In this document: piece by piece, positions 1 through 9,254 of the stretch
Position numbering within the stretch: the first letter of the stretch is position 1
Layout: each line of letters opens with the position of its first letter
NCBI GenBank assembly: GCA_050115915.1
Contig: JASFPP010000002.1
Location: forward strand, 4,754-68,753
Reading direction: 5' to 3'
DNA from: WTAW01 sp050115915
GTDB lineage: Bacteria; Acidobacteriota; Aminicenantia; Aminicenantales; Aminicenantaceae
Length of the DNA: 64,000 nucleotides
The notes under the pieces: model-generated
What the model was told of the DNA's origin: nothing
Database searches by the model: none
Seen by the model: only the letters and a program-made list of their open reading frames with translations
Made by a program: the position numbers and the translations under genes

Positions 1-26
1 TGAATAATCCAGGTTAAGGACAGACG

Positions 27-1373
27 ATGGAAGCACAGATTTTAAAAATTTTAACGGATATCCGGAACTTTATATGGGGAACGCCACTGCTCGTGCTGCT
101 CGTTGGCACAGGAATTTTTCTGACGATCCGATTGAAAGGTCTCCAGATAAGGGGGCTTATGCACTCTCTCTATCTGGCCTTTATTCAGCGCAAGGAAGAC
201 GATAAGGAAGCGGGAGACATCTCTCATTTCCAAGCCCTCATGACGGCATTGGCTGCAACAGTGGGGACAGGGAACATCGCTGGAGTGGCAACAGCCATCG
301 TTGCAGGAGGGCCGGGGGCTCTCTTCTGGATGTGGATCACGGGCATCTTCGGGATGGCGACCAAATACTCCGAGGCAGTTCTCGCCATCAAGTACAGAGA
401 AAAGGACGAATTCGGGACGATGAGCGGCGGTCCCATGTACTACATATCCAAAGGCCTGGGGATGAAGTGGCTGGGCGTGCTCTTCGCCATCTTTGCGGCG
501 ATCGCTGCCTTCGGCATCGGCAACATGGTCCAATCCAACTCAGTGGCAGAGGCGGTGAAGGCATCCCTCAATGTTCCCCATTACATCACTGGGATCGTTC
601 TGGCGCTCTTTACCGCAATGGTCGTCCTTGGCGGTATCAAGAGCATTGCCCGGGTTACACAAGTTCTTGTCCCCATAATGATCGTTATCTATTTCACCGG
701 AGCTTTGGTCATACTGATGCTCAAGATTGCCCTCATCCCCGGTATCTTCGCACAAATCTTTAAGTCAGCCTTTACACCCACGGCCGCATTGGGAGGATTC
801 CTGGGCGCCACACTGCGCGAGACCATGAGAGAGGGTGTCGCCAGAGGAGTGTTCTCCAATGAATCCGGCCTGGGCTCGGCCCCCATCGCAGCGGCTGCGG
901 CCAAGACACCCAATCCGGTGAAGCAGGCGCTCGTCTCCATGACTCAGACGTTTATCGATACTCTTGTGGTCTGTACGATGACCGGCCTCGTGATCCTCTC
1001 CAGCGGCCTGTGGACCTTGGATAAAACAGGAGCGGAACTCACTGCTCTGTCCTTCAGAGAATCCTTGCCCGGAGGAATCGGCGAATTCGTTGTGACCTTC
1101 GGTCTCATCTTTTTCGCCTACTCGACGATCCTCGGTTGGTGCTACTACGGGGAAAAATCCATCGAATACCTGTTTAAAGAGCGGGCGGTCAAGGTCTATC
1201 GGATCATATTTGTGATCTTTGTGGCCGTGGGCACAATGCTCAAACTGCAAACCGTGTGGACGCTCGCAGATATAATGAACGGGCTTATGGCTTTTCCCAA
1301 CCTCGTGGGTTTGATCGGGCTTAGCTCCATCATCGTCGCTGAGACCAATAAGCATTTCTATAAAACACAATAA
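27..1373 (+). CDS. Sodium:alanine/glycine symporter (AGCS family)
   Basis: A 448-residue polytopic inner-membrane protein. Family knowledge: AGCS (AlsT/DagA-like) carriers import alanine or glycine with Na+ or H+. Seen: the family signature GTGNIAGVATA at residues 80-90, followed by GGPGALFWMW (94-103) and the KYSEA stretch near 113, then about ten hydrophobic segments and the FSNESGLGSAPIAAAA block in the middle. Length matches the family. The ATG is preceded by AAGGA at a normal distance. It is followed by about 120 bp without a gene and then mgtE, so it is probably its own unit. An amino-acid importer fits the peptidase-rich gene content of this window. The exact substrate cannot be read from sequence. 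Confidence 0.93.
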   Translation: MEAQILKILTDIRNFIWGTPLLVLLVGTGIFLTIRLKGLQIRGLMHSLYLAFIQRKEDDKEAGDISHFQALMTALAATVGTGNIAGVATAIVAGGPGALFWMWITGIFGMATKYSEAVLAIKYREKDEFGTMSGGPMYYISKGLGMKWLGVLFAIFAAIAAFGIGNMVQSNSVAEAVKASLNVPHYITGIVLALFTAMVVLGGIKSIARVTQVLVPIMIVIYFTGALVILMLKIALIPGIFAQIFKSAFTPTAALGGFLGATLRETMREGVARGVFSNESGLGSAPIAAAAAKTPNPVKQALVSMTQTFIDTLVVCTMTGLVILSSGLWTLDKTGAELTALSFRESLPGGIGEFVVTFGLIFFAYSTILGWCYYGEKSIEYLFKERAVKVYRIIFVIFVAVGTMLKLQTVWTLADIMNGLMAFPNLVGLIGLSSIIVAETNKHFYKTQ

Positions 1374-1492
1374 CCTGAACAATCCATCTTCAGCCTGAAT
1401 TATTCATAAAAGATTCTGAAAAATGACTCTCGAGATTTACTGTAACCCCAAAAATATGTTAAGGTGGAGGGCGAAAAAGTTAAGGCAGAACT

Positions 1493-2854
1493 ATGAAGGT
1501 CCAATCTCAAAGACTCGTTACGAGCTCAGCACGGAAATTTATCAACATGGGGGCCCTGACACGCCTCTGGAATCTTGTCAAAAACTTTCACGCCGCTGAT
1601 ATCGCATCCCTCATAAAACACTTGATCTTTAGGGAGAGACTGATCCTATTCAACGTGATCTATGAGAAGGAGAAAGATAAAGCCGCCGAGGTCCTGAGTG
1701 AGATCGATCCCGAAGATGGAATCCAGATCGTGCAAGCCCTTCCATTGGAACAGATCGCTGAGTTGATGCAGACAATGCCCTCAGATGACGCGGTGCCCAT
1801 CATTGAGCTTCTTCCCGAGGAATTGAAAGATTCTGTGCTCACCCTCATGGAGCAGAAACCTACCGAAGATGTCATGGAGCTCCTTCACTATGGGGAGGAG
1901 ACAGCCGGCCGGATAATGTCTCCCAATTTTTATGCGCTCAATGAAAACACAAATGTCTCTGATGCCATTACAGCCATGCAGCTCGAAGGGGATGTGGAAT
2001 CGGCGTTCTATCTGTATGTGGTGGATGATCACGATCACTTGAAGGGCGTTGTTTCCCTGAGGCAGCTGTTGTTCGCTCGGCCGAACACTCCGCTCAAAAA
2101 CATCATGACCTGTGACGTCATAAGCGTCCATACAGAAACCGACCAAGAGGAGGTCGCCCGAAACGTTGCAGACTATAACCTGGTGGCAATCCCTGTCATC
2201 GATGCCGAGAATACACTGGTCGGAGTGGTCACGGTGGATGATGTGATTGATGTCATCGAACAGGAGACGACAGAAGATATCTACAAGATGGTGTCTTTGG
2301 ATTCATCCGACAGGATTCAGGACAGCCCCCTGACCTCGATAAAAAAGAGACTGCCATTTCTTCTCCTGAGCTTGTTGACGGCTTCAGTGTCCCCATGGGT
2401 TGTCAGTCATTTTAAGGGGAGCATACAACAAGCCGTCACTCTGGCGGTGTTTATGCCCCTGGTGGCAGCACTCGGTGGGATTGCCGGAAACCAGACTATT
2501 GCTATCATCGTGAGGGAGATTGCCATCGGCCAGATCGAGTGGCTATCAGCAAGAAAAGCCCTGCTCAAGGAAATCCTCGTCGGGATCGGAAACGGTATCG
2601 TAATTGGCACCATTCTGGGGGGGATCTCGTATTTACTGATCCGCAACCCCTATCTGGGACTCGTTCTGGGTCTTGCTGTCATCATCAATCTTTTTATCGC
2701 CGCTCTTGTCGGAACCATCATTCCCCTGTTCTTGAAATTGATCAAACTGGACCCTGCCCTGGGTTCAGTTAACCTCCTCACTATGTGTACAGATTCCATA
2801 GGCTTCGCCGTTTTTCTCGGGCTCGGGACTCTCTTCCTTCACTACCTAACGTGA
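1493..2854 (+). CDS. mgtE: Magnesium transporter MgtE
   Basis: A 453-residue protein with the full MgtE layout: N-terminal helical superhelix domain (about 30-135), a pair of CBS domains (about 140-265), and a C-terminal membrane domain of five helices beginning near residue 290. The pore-region signature PLVAALGGIAGNQ lies near residue 322. MgtE is a homodimeric Mg2+ channel gated by Mg2+ binding at the N and CBS domains. The chosen ATG has AAGGC upstream; a second in-frame ATG at 1544 would drop a poorly conserved 17-residue leader and cannot be excluded. recO starts 7 nt after the stop, so the two are probably co-transcribed. No M-box-like structure is recognisable in the 119 bp before the gene. 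Confidence 0.94.
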   Translation: MKVQSQRLVTSSARKFINMGALTRLWNLVKNFHAADIASLIKHLIFRERLILFNVIYEKEKDKAAEVLSEIDPEDGIQIVQALPLEQIAELMQTMPSDDAVPIIELLPEELKDSVLTLMEQKPTEDVMELLHYGEETAGRIMSPNFYALNENTNVSDAITAMQLEGDVESAFYLYVVDDHDHLKGVVSLRQLLFARPNTPLKNIMTCDVISVHTETDQEEVARNVADYNLVAIPVIDAENTLVGVVTVDDVIDVIEQETTEDIYKMVSLDSSDRIQDSPLTSIKKRLPFLLLSLLTASVSPWVVSHFKGSIQQAVTLAVFMPLVAALGGIAGNQTIAIIVREIAIGQIEWLSARKALLKEILVGIGNGIVIGTILGGISYLLIRNPYLGLVLGLAVIINLFIAALVGTIIPLFLKLIKLDPALGSVNLLTMCTDSIGFAVFLGLGTLFLHYLT

Positions 2855-2861
2855 AGCTCTT

Positions 2862-3617
2862 ATGCCTCGAAAACAATCAGAATCCATTGTTTTGAGATCC
2901 TTCGATATCGGCGAACAGGATAAGATCATCGTCTTTTTTGCCAAGGATGTCGGCATATTCAAAGGAGTCGCAAAAGGCGCCCGCAAATTCGGGAACAGGT
3001 TCGGAAGCAGTTTGGAGCCCATGTCCCATGTCCATGTTTTCTACTACGAGAAAGAAAACAGAGAGTTGGTCACGGTGAGCAATTGTGATCTCGTCGAATC
3101 CTTTTTCGACACGCAGATTGACCTGGACACCTCATTCACACTCAGCTATTTCGCAGAGTTGATCGAGGAATTTTTCCCTATCCGATCCAAAGACGATACA
3201 TTATTCCGGTTGCTTCTTTTGACTCTCCAATCACTCAAGGCTGGAGCGAACCTGGACTTCACCAGTGCCTATTTCGAAGCCTGGTTCCTCAAGCTCAGCG
3301 GCATTCTCCCCGATTTCAATAAATGTAAGAAGTGCAGGAGGGCGATTACGTCTTTGAGCTGGCTTTCCCACAACAAGGATGGTGTTTTCTGCAACCGATG
3401 CGTGCCCCAAGGAAAAGACGAGATCTCGCCAGAAATCAACACCATACTCAACTGGATAAGAAAGAATCCTCCTCTCAAGGATGAGGAACTGCCTTTCGAA
3501 TCCGCACATGTCGCCGCAATCCGGGAAGTGATGCAAAGGATCCTCGTCTTCCACATGGAGAGGAAACCCAAGTCGCTTTCTCTCCTGCAGAGGGGATCGG
3601 ATAAAAATTCAAAATAA
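2862..3617 (+). CDS. recO: DNA repair protein RecO
   Basis: A 251-residue protein matching RecO in length and layout. The N-terminal OB-fold (about 1-80) contains the typical opening in which a short basic segment precedes a conserved lysine-glycine-rich turn (KGVAKGARK). A central helical region follows, then a four-cysteine zinc finger: CKKC near residues 155-158 and CNRC near 179-182. RecO anneals complementary ssDNA and, with RecR, loads RecA on SSB-coated gaps (RecFOR pathway). It follows mgtE by 7 nt; pairing of recO with unrelated upstream genes is common. The S46 peptidase downstream has its own promoter, so recO likely ends this unit. Confidence 0.9.
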   Translation: MPRKQSESIVLRSFDIGEQDKIIVFFAKDVGIFKGVAKGARKFGNRFGSSLEPMSHVHVFYYEKENRELVTVSNCDLVESFFDTQIDLDTSFTLSYFAELIEEFFPIRSKDDTLFRLLLLTLQSLKAGANLDFTSAYFEAWFLKLSGILPDFNKCKKCRRAITSLSWLSHNKDGVFCNRCVPQGKDEISPEINTILNWIRKNPPLKDEELPFESAHVAAIREVMQRILVFHMERKPKSLSLLQRGSDKNSK

Positions 3618-3641
3618 TGGAGAGATCTGATTTGGAAGTCC

Positions 3642-3669
3642 TGGACATTAGGGACTCAAAGGATATAAT
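3642..3669 (+). promoter_or_regulatory. Sigma-70-type promoter for the S46 peptidase
   Basis: TGGACA (3642-3647, 5 of 6 consensus) and TATAAT (3664-3669, perfect), separated by 16 nt, lie 33 nt upstream of the S46 peptidase start. A strong AAGGAGG Shine-Dalgarno sequence follows. This is a pattern match, not an experiment. Confidence 0.65.
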
Positions 3670-3701
3670 GAAGAGTTCTTTTTTAAGGAGGTAGAATTAC
3701 C

Positions 3702-5855
3702 ATGAAACAGCTAAGGTATTTTTTGTTTCTCGTTTTGATTCTGAGTTTTTCACTCCTAACCGTAGCCGATGAGGGGATGTGGATGCCCCATCAGATGAAA
3801 GACCTCAACCTCGAGGCAAAGGGTCTCGAGATGAATCCTGCAGACCTCTACAAGACGGATGGTACAGGTATTATGAGCGCGATCGTGCATCTGGGAGGTG
3901 GAACCGGTGAATTCGTCAGCTCCGATGGGCTCATTCTCACGAATCACCACGTCGCATTCGGGGCCCTCCAGAGAGCCGCCACCAAAGAGAAAGACACCAT
4001 CACGGATGGATTCATTGCCTGGACGAAGGAGGAGGAGATCCCGGCACAAGGGTATATCGCCGATGTCCTTCTTGGGTATGAGGAGGTCACTGAAAAGATC
4101 GTGTCCGGGATCAAACCAGGAATGACTTTTAGAGAGCAGTACGAGGTTATTGACAAGGCCAGGAAAAAGCTCATCGCCGAGGCTGAAAAGGCGGGAAAGG
4201 ATATTCATGCGACCGTGGCCAATATGTACAGCGGTAATGCTTACTATTTATTCCGTTTCAAGCGAATCAAAGACATCCGGATCGCCTATGCCCCGCCAAG
4301 AGACCTGGGCAATTTCGGGGGGGATATCGACAACTGGATGTGGCCACGGCACACCTGTGATTTTGCCTTTTTGAGAGCGTATGTCTCCAAGGACAACGTT
4401 GGATTGGATTACAGTACGGATAATGTTCCCTACAAGCCAAAATCCTTCCTCAAGATATCCATGGAAGGCTTTAAAGACGGGGACTTTTCTTTTGTTATGG
4501 GTTATCCGGGACGAACATACAGGAATTACACACTCGATGAACTCCAATTCGACCTCAAGAACATGAAGTTGAGGATGGCACTTTATAAAGATATCATCGC
4601 TTTCTTCGAAAACGCTGGTAAAGAGAACAGGGACATCCAGATCAAGTATGCAGGGATCATCAAAGGACTCAATAACAGTTTGAAAAATTACCAGGGCAAA
4701 TTTGATGGAATAGACAAGATCGGCCTGATCGATATAAAAAAAGACCAGGAAAAGGCCTCCATGGAATGGGTGAGCCAAGATCCCGAACGGGCGAAAAAAT
4801 TCGCAAAGACACTCGAGAATATTGCGACCTTCATGGACAAATACGCCGCCTATTACACCAAAAACAATCTTCTGGGGCAGATTGTAAGCCCCTATTTCGG
4901 TTCCACTCTGCTCTCTCAAGCGCACACGATCTATCGAACGGTCGAAGAACGAGAAAAACCTGACATGGAGAGGGAAGCAGCCTACCAGGAGAGGAATCTC
5001 CCGCTGATTAAAATGCGCATTCAGCTGGCCGAACGGGGATATGACCTGGCGACAGACCGGGCCTTTCTCAAGTACCAGCTTAAAAAACTTTTAGACCATC
5101 CAGCAGAGCAGATCCCGAATGCACTAAAGGAGCTGACGGCAAAAAAATCGGAGAAAGCGATCGACACCTTCGTGGATGGACTCTACGATAAAACGATCCT
5201 TGCTGATCCGAAAAAAAGGCTCGAACTTGTGGAGAGCGAACTGGAGAAGCTGATGGATGTGGGTGATCCCTTACTCGAGCTGGCCGCTGAATTGGAGATA
5301 GAGATGAAAGTCCTCAGAGAAGAAAGCAAGGCCCTGGGACAAGAACGGCTCAACCTCAAGAAAGTCTTTCTCGCAGGATTGATGGAGCAGAAGGCGGGCA
5401 GGATCGCTCCGGATGCCAACTCGACTATTCGGTTTACCTACGGCTTCATCGACGGATATGTCCCCAGAGATGCCGTTTATTACACGTCTCAGACTACGCT
5501 GGGCGGCGTTGTGGAAAAAGATACGGGCGAGTTTCCCTTTCGTGTTCCTGCAAAACTTAAGGAGCTTCACCAAAACAAAGATTTCGGACAATACGCCGAT
5601 AAAAAACTCGAGGACATTCCTGCTTGTTTCCTGAACACGACGAGCGTCACAGGGGGCAATTCGGGCTCCCCGACTTTAAACGCAAGAGGCGAACAGATCG
5701 GTATCATCTTCGACATGACCTACGAAAGCGTGACGGCCGACTACTATGAAGTCCCGGAGCTCCAGAGGACGATCAGCGTCGATATCCGGTATGTGCTTTT
5801 TGTGACAGAAAAATTTTCCGGGGCCAAACACATCATCCAAGAACTGGGATTCTAA
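3702..5855 (+). CDS. S46-family secreted dipeptidyl-peptidase (DPP7/DPP11-like)
   Basis: A 717-residue secreted serine exopeptidase. Seen: an N-terminal signal peptide (about 1-22), then the S46 catalytic triad in order: His83 in TNHHVAFG, Asp220 in the RHTCDFAFLR segment, and Ser654 in GGNSGSP. The length is typical of S46. Family knowledge: these periplasmic enzymes remove dipeptides from the N terminus of oligopeptides; DPP7 prefers hydrophobic residues and DPP11 acidic ones at P1. The residue equivalent to the DPP11 specificity Arg appears to be Thr673 (approximate alignment by eye), so I do not assign DPP11 specificity. Its own promoter (3642-3669) and AAGGAGG ribosome-binding site imply good expression. 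It fits a lifestyle of degrading peptides and importing the products. Confidence 0.92.
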   Translation: MKQLRYFLFLVLILSFSLLTVADEGMWMPHQMKDLNLEAKGLEMNPADLYKTDGTGIMSAIVHLGGGTGEFVSSDGLILTNHHVAFGALQRAATKEKDTITDGFIAWTKEEEIPAQGYIADVLLGYEEVTEKIVSGIKPGMTFREQYEVIDKARKKLIAEAEKAGKDIHATVANMYSGNAYYLFRFKRIKDIRIAYAPPRDLGNFGGDIDNWMWPRHTCDFAFLRAYVSKDNVGLDYSTDNVPYKPKSFLKISMEGFKDGDFSFVMGYPGRTYRNYTLDELQFDLKNMKLRMALYKDIIAFFENAGKENRDIQIKYAGIIKGLNNSLKNYQGKFDGIDKIGLIDIKKDQEKASMEWVSQDPERAKKFAKTLENIATFMDKYAAYYTKNNLLGQIVSPYFGSTLLSQAHTIYRTVEEREKPDMEREAAYQERNLPLIKMRIQLAERGYDLATDRAFLKYQLKKLLDHPAEQIPNALKELTAKKSEKAIDTFVDGLYDKTILADPKKRLELVESELEKLMDVGDPLLELAAELEIEMKVLREESKALGQERLNLKKVFLAGLMEQKAGRIAPDANSTIRFTYGFIDGYVPRDAVYYTSQTTLGGVVEKDTGEFPFRVPAKLKELHQNKDFGQYADKKLEDIPACFLNTTSVTGGNSGSPTLNARGEQIGIIFDMTYESVTADYYEVPELQRTISVDIRYVLFVTEKFSGAKHIIQELGF

Positions 5856-5913
5856 ACATTGCACACTAAAACTCTCGAGTTGCCAAACTAACCAGCTATA
5901 GATTCCAGAGGAT

Positions 5914-7068
5914 TCAGAAGAACCGCCAGAGGGAATCCTTGGGTTTTCGGCTCTTGAATTTGCCATACCAGAGGCAAAGAGGAAAAAGGAGCCCGAGACC
6001 GAGAAGCCAAAAAAGGGACATCAGAGGAATTCCTGTGCCTTGAGGGGCAAAAAAGAGCCCGATTATGCCGAACAGATAGAGATGGCAGATATAAAAGACC
6101 AGAGCCGATCTGCCATAGACCAGGAGGGGTTTTCCCCAACTTTGAAGGCCTTTTTCAAAGCGTGAAAGGAAGAAAAGACATAAAAGAACGATCCCGAGGG
6201 TGAGAAGCAGGAAGGAGAGAGAGGGGGGGTATTTTGTCACGTGGAGCAAATCCATCCAGCCCGAACTCTCGGGGGGGTGAAAGTTTCCGAATCCCCCAGC
6301 GATACGCACCCAAACAAAAAGAGCGATGGACGCGATCCCCACAATTAGTGCTTTAAGGTATGCCCCTCGCTCATTGTGCAAAAGCCAGCCCCCAAAAATA
6401 AGGCCGAATCCCACACAACCCAGCCAGGGCAAAAACGAATAAAAGACTTGTATGGGACCAGTCTGACCGGGGATAAGGACCATACGGAGTAACGGAGAAA
6501 AAAGCTGATCGGCCTGATCAGGAGCCGGGATGAGCCATTGTGTTAAGAGGATCGTTGCCATACTTATCCCAAAAATGAGCGCCGCTTTTAAACGTATGAG
6601 AAAAGCGCCCAAAATCATAGTCATACCCAGGGCAAAAAGCACACCAAAATGAAACCACACCTGTCCTCCTCCCCCGGGGGGATCAAACTCGGTCGAGGGA
6701 CCGAGCAGCCAGGCCGAGTTTTCTGCAAAAAACTGCAAAAGGACAAGAATAAAACCTCGGATAACGAAGTGACGGAAGATTCGCGCCTCTGACCATCCCT
6801 GATTTCGTCGTGCATTGGCAAAAAGAACCATGCCGATGCCCATCAGGAAGAAGAAGCCGGGCGCACAGGGTTGGGTCACGAAGCGAGTCAGGAAAGCCAG
6901 GATACTATCGTACTTGGGAAGCGGGATACCCCAGAATTCTCCATTCGGATGCATACGGGCCACAAAATAATTGGCGTGGTCCACGGCCATAAGGACGATC
7001 ACGAGTCCACGCAAGGCATCGAGTGAAAGCAGCCTTTGCGGCTTTGAATTCAGTCGGTTCTCTGTCAT
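5914..7068 (-). CDS. DUF1624 / heparan-alpha-glucosaminide N-acetyltransferase-like membrane protein
   Basis: A membrane protein of about 384 residues with roughly ten hydrophobic helices. The N terminus carries the hallmark of the HGSNAT/DUF1624 fold: SLDALRGLVIVLMAVDHAN, where the aspartate-arginine pair in the first helix and the histidine at its end are the conserved positions. Family knowledge: eukaryotic members acetylate terminal glucosamine across a membrane using acetyl-CoA; bacterial members are uncharacterised and are thought to modify envelope glycans. I chose the ATG at 7068, with AGGG nine nt upstream, over a TTG at 7086. Convergent with the S46 gene. An inverted repeat (7091-7116) and an S41 peptidase remnant lie directly upstream. 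Confidence 0.78.
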   Translation of the reverse strand: MTENRLNSKPQRLLSLDALRGLVIVLMAVDHANYFVARMHPNGEFWGIPLPKYDSILAFLTRFVTQPCAPGFFFLMGIGMVLFANARRNQGWSEARIFRHFVIRGFILVLLQFFAENSAWLLGPSTEFDPPGGGGQVWFHFGVLFALGMTMILGAFLIRLKAALIFGISMATILLTQWLIPAPDQADQLFSPLLRMVLIPGQTGPIQVFYSFLPWLGCVGFGLIFGGWLLHNERGAYLKALIVGIASIALFVWVRIAGGFGNFHPPESSGWMDLLHVTKYPPSLSFLLLTLGIVLLCLFFLSRFEKGLQSWGKPLLVYGRSALVFYICHLYLFGIIGLFFAPQGTGIPLMSLFWLLGLGLLFPLCLWYGKFKSRKPKDSLWRFF

Positions 7069-7090
7069 ATTAAAAGACCCTGCCAATTAT

Positions 7091-7116
7091 TGAGCGCTCG
7101 GCTTATCGAGCACTCA
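7091..7116. repeat. Short inverted repeat built on TGAGNGCTCG
   Basis: TGAGCGCTCG and CGAGCACTCA form a 10-bp stem with one mismatch around a 6-nt loop. The half-site TGAGTGCTC recurs as the ends of a 153-bp element at 48676-48828, so this is probably a small dispersed repeat family. It sits at the junction between an S41 remnant and the DUF1624 gene. Confidence 0.5.
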
Positions 7117-7129
7117 GTTGAAGAGGTTA

Positions 7130-7318
7130 TCAGCCAATTATCTCTAAAGCCTTTTCGAAGAACTCATCGCGGCCCTCGATGATTCCTTGTATAGTACGTT
7201 TGGCAGGCACTGTTGGTTTAATACCGATCAGATGGTGTTGGGATCCGTCGTGCTTGAGCACTTTCATGCCGGTCCATACGATCCGAAAATCTCCAGGAAG
7301 AACAAAGGGATTGATTTT
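7130..7318 (-). pseudogene. C-terminal remnant of an S41 (C-terminal-processing) peptidase
   Basis: About 62 codons open to a stop at 7130. The encoded tail, with HDGSQHHLIGIKPTVP followed by RTIQGIIEGRDEFFEKALEII, is the characteristic C terminus of secreted S41/tricorn-type peptidases (strand with DG-x-Q, then IGI-x-PT-x-P, then the final helix with G-x-D-E-x-L-E-A). No start codon, signal peptide, PDZ domain or catalytic Ser-Lys region is present upstream; the NHL gene ends 26 bp away. The rest of the gene has been lost. The DNA is on the same strand as its neighbours. Recognition is by family memory and needs an alignment to confirm. Confidence 0.68.
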
Positions 7319-7343
7319 GGAGTGCAAGCGGATTGATAAGGCT

Positions 7344-8561
7344 CTATTTATCGACGATCTGGTATTCGAAGAATTGCATGCCGCGCATTCGGTCCAGTAG
7401 ATAAATCTTATCCCCATTGAGAAAAATGTCATCCACAAAATGATCGACCGGGATCGCTCCGAGCAACACACCCTCGGGATCGTACACCTCGAGCTGGAAC
7501 ATATCCGTTTCTCTCACTTCCGTGTTCCCCCCCACAGATACGTTCATCGAACGACCGCCGGATGTGCTCATTGAGGCTCGAACATTCGTATTGACCCGTT
7601 CTTCCTCTTTGATCTGCCGCTTTAAAGTCACGACCCAGACTCTACCCTCACTGTCTACCGCAACTCCACTCGCGCATCTATTCATTTCCGGTGGCTCGAT
7701 AAGCACTCTGCCGCCACTTCGCTGAACCCCTCCTTTCGCTTTTGGAGGGTCCGTGCTGTAGCCGAGCTCACGGTTGGATCTCCAGAGCAATGTTCCGTCC
7801 GGTGCATATTTTTCGATCCTGTTCTGATAATCGAAGGACACATAAATGTTATCGTCCTCATCCAGGATGAAGTGGAACTGATTTCCCATCCGGTTCATCA
7901 AGAAATCCTTGAAGTCGTGCTGCTGTCCAAAATCCTTTTGAATCTTGCCTTCCCTATCGAGGATTTTCAATAAATTGGGAAGCTCTTGTTGTTCCTCTCT
8001 CATCATCCCCATGCCAAAACTGAACAACCCAGTGCCTCCCATGAGCATCTGCTCTTGGCTAAAAGCCCGCACAAGGCCAACGCTATCCTCGATCATCTTT
8101 ACGGTTTTCTGCTCTTCGCCTTCAGGAGTCAGGATCTGGATCCTCCGATTCATCGATTCGGACACATACAACATCCCCGCGGCATCGACATCGATGGACT
8201 GGGGATACTGGAATTCGCCGGGCCCCTGACCCTGGTTCCCGATCGTTGCCACATATTTCCCCGCAGCATCAAATTTCTGGATCCTGTGGTTTCCCGAATC
8301 CAGAACATAAATATGCCCCTCCTCATCAAAGGCCATCGCTGTCGGCATGTAGAAGAGGATATTGTCATCCGTGGATTCGATGTCACCGATCGTCTTTACA
8401 AATTCCAGGGCGACTTTCGGTTCTTTACCCCACGTGCCTTTTTTACCATTGTGGACAACACGAACGCCATCTATGGTCTCTATTTTTTGACCGAATGAAA
8501 ATGTCAAAGTGAAAACGAATAGAAAAGCAACAAGGGCCGTTTTTCTCAAAATATCTTTCAT
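7344..8561 (-). CDS. Secreted NHL-repeat beta-propeller protein
   Basis: A 405-residue protein with a signal peptide (about 1-24, ending near SFG-QKI) and a six-bladed NHL-type propeller. The repeats show the usual pattern of aspartate-glycine turns with hydrophobic strands, for example FDEEGHIYVLDSGNHRIQKFD and VDAAGMLYVSESMNRRIQIL. The middle contains an insertion rich in Met and Gly (about 145-175) and a later segment with NVRASMSTSGGRSM. The start has AAGGAG upstream. Family knowledge: such 6-bladed propellers are abundant in this bacterial group and bind peptides, carbohydrates or partner proteins; no enzymatic motif is visible. Located downstream of a single-domain receiver on the same strand, 78 bp apart. 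Confidence 0.82.
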   Translation of the reverse strand: MKDILRKTALVAFLFVFTLTFSFGQKIETIDGVRVVHNGKKGTWGKEPKVALEFVKTIGDIESTDDNILFYMPTAMAFDEEGHIYVLDSGNHRIQKFDAAGKYVATIGNQGQGPGEFQYPQSIDVDAAGMLYVSESMNRRIQILTPEGEEQKTVKMIEDSVGLVRAFSQEQMLMGGTGLFSFGMGMMREEQQELPNLLKILDREGKIQKDFGQQHDFKDFLMNRMGNQFHFILDEDDNIYVSFDYQNRIEKYAPDGTLLWRSNRELGYSTDPPKAKGGVQRSGGRVLIEPPEMNRCASGVAVDSEGRVWVVTLKRQIKEEERVNTNVRASMSTSGGRSMNVSVGGNTEVRETDMFQLEVYDPEGVLLGAIPVDHFVDDIFLNGDKIYLLDRMRGMQFFEYQIVDK

Positions 8562-8639
8562 GTTTACTGCTCCTTTCTCTTAGGTAAACGATAATTCATG
8601 AAAATCGTTGCAAGGGGGGGGCTTTTCTATCTCGAATAT

Positions 8640-9005
8640 CTATATTTTTTTGGCGATCTCTGCCAGCAGTTCATCCTTGTTATAGGGCTTCGACATATAG
8701 CTCCTTTTTTTTGAATATGTCAATTTGTTTTCATCCTTTTTCTCGAGAAGGGAAGTCATAAATATGATGGGCACATTTTCGGTTGCAGGGTCCTTTTCGA
8801 GCATCAGGGCAACTTCTCCTCCATCCATCTCGGGCATCATGATATCAAGGACGATAAGATGGGGACGCCAATTTTTGGCAAGATCGATCGCATCCTTCCC
8901 ATTCGTCGCTGGGGAAACAGAATACCCTGAAGATACCAAAGTTTTCTCAAGCATTCTCAGAAATATTTCATCGTCGTCAACGATCAAAATTCTCTTCTCT
9001 TCCAT
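8640..9005 (-). CDS. Single-domain response regulator (receiver)
   Basis: A 121-residue CheY-like receiver domain with no output domain. Seen: acidic pocket D10-D11-D12, phospho-acceptor Asp54 in LIVLDIMMP, Thr84 in FMTS, and Lys106 in MSKPYNKDEL. AAGGAG precedes the ATG. Stand-alone receivers pass phosphate in phosphorelays or act through protein-protein contact. No histidine kinase is adjacent; the nearest kinase in the window is some 50 kb away, so this is an orphan. The 249 bp upstream (9006-9254) show no gene and no promoter I would defend. Confidence 0.9.
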   Translation of the reverse strand: MEEKRILIVDDDEIFLRMLEKTLVSSGYSVSPATNGKDAIDLAKNWRPHLIVLDIMMPEMDGGEVALMLEKDPATENVPIIFMTSLLEKKDENKLTYSKKRSYMSKPYNKDELLAEIAKKI

Positions 9006-9254
9006 GTCAGCACTCCTTCAAAAACTAGAGATAGTGAATACACCTGTTAATAATCCAGAGTCGCAGGTGGTTTCCTTTGCCAAAAGGCCAGCCAAGGGGA
9101 GAAAATAGGGGCGAAGCGAAGGAAAACAACTTTCCTTGCATGAAAAGTTTATAGACTTTATCTGCAACACACCTTTACCGTACATTTAGTCGTAAGGACG
9201 GAAAAAAGATTGAAAAAAGTTTTTGTACCGAGCCCATGGAGCACTGGTTAATTT

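Noticed and set aside
1374..1492. Possible M-box riboswitch before mgtE
   Set aside because: The interval is short and lacks a recognisable set of paired elements or a terminator.
9006..9254. Searched for a promoter or small RNA upstream of the orphan receiver
   Set aside because: No -35/-10 or -24/-12 pair of acceptable quality and no hairpin with a T tract.
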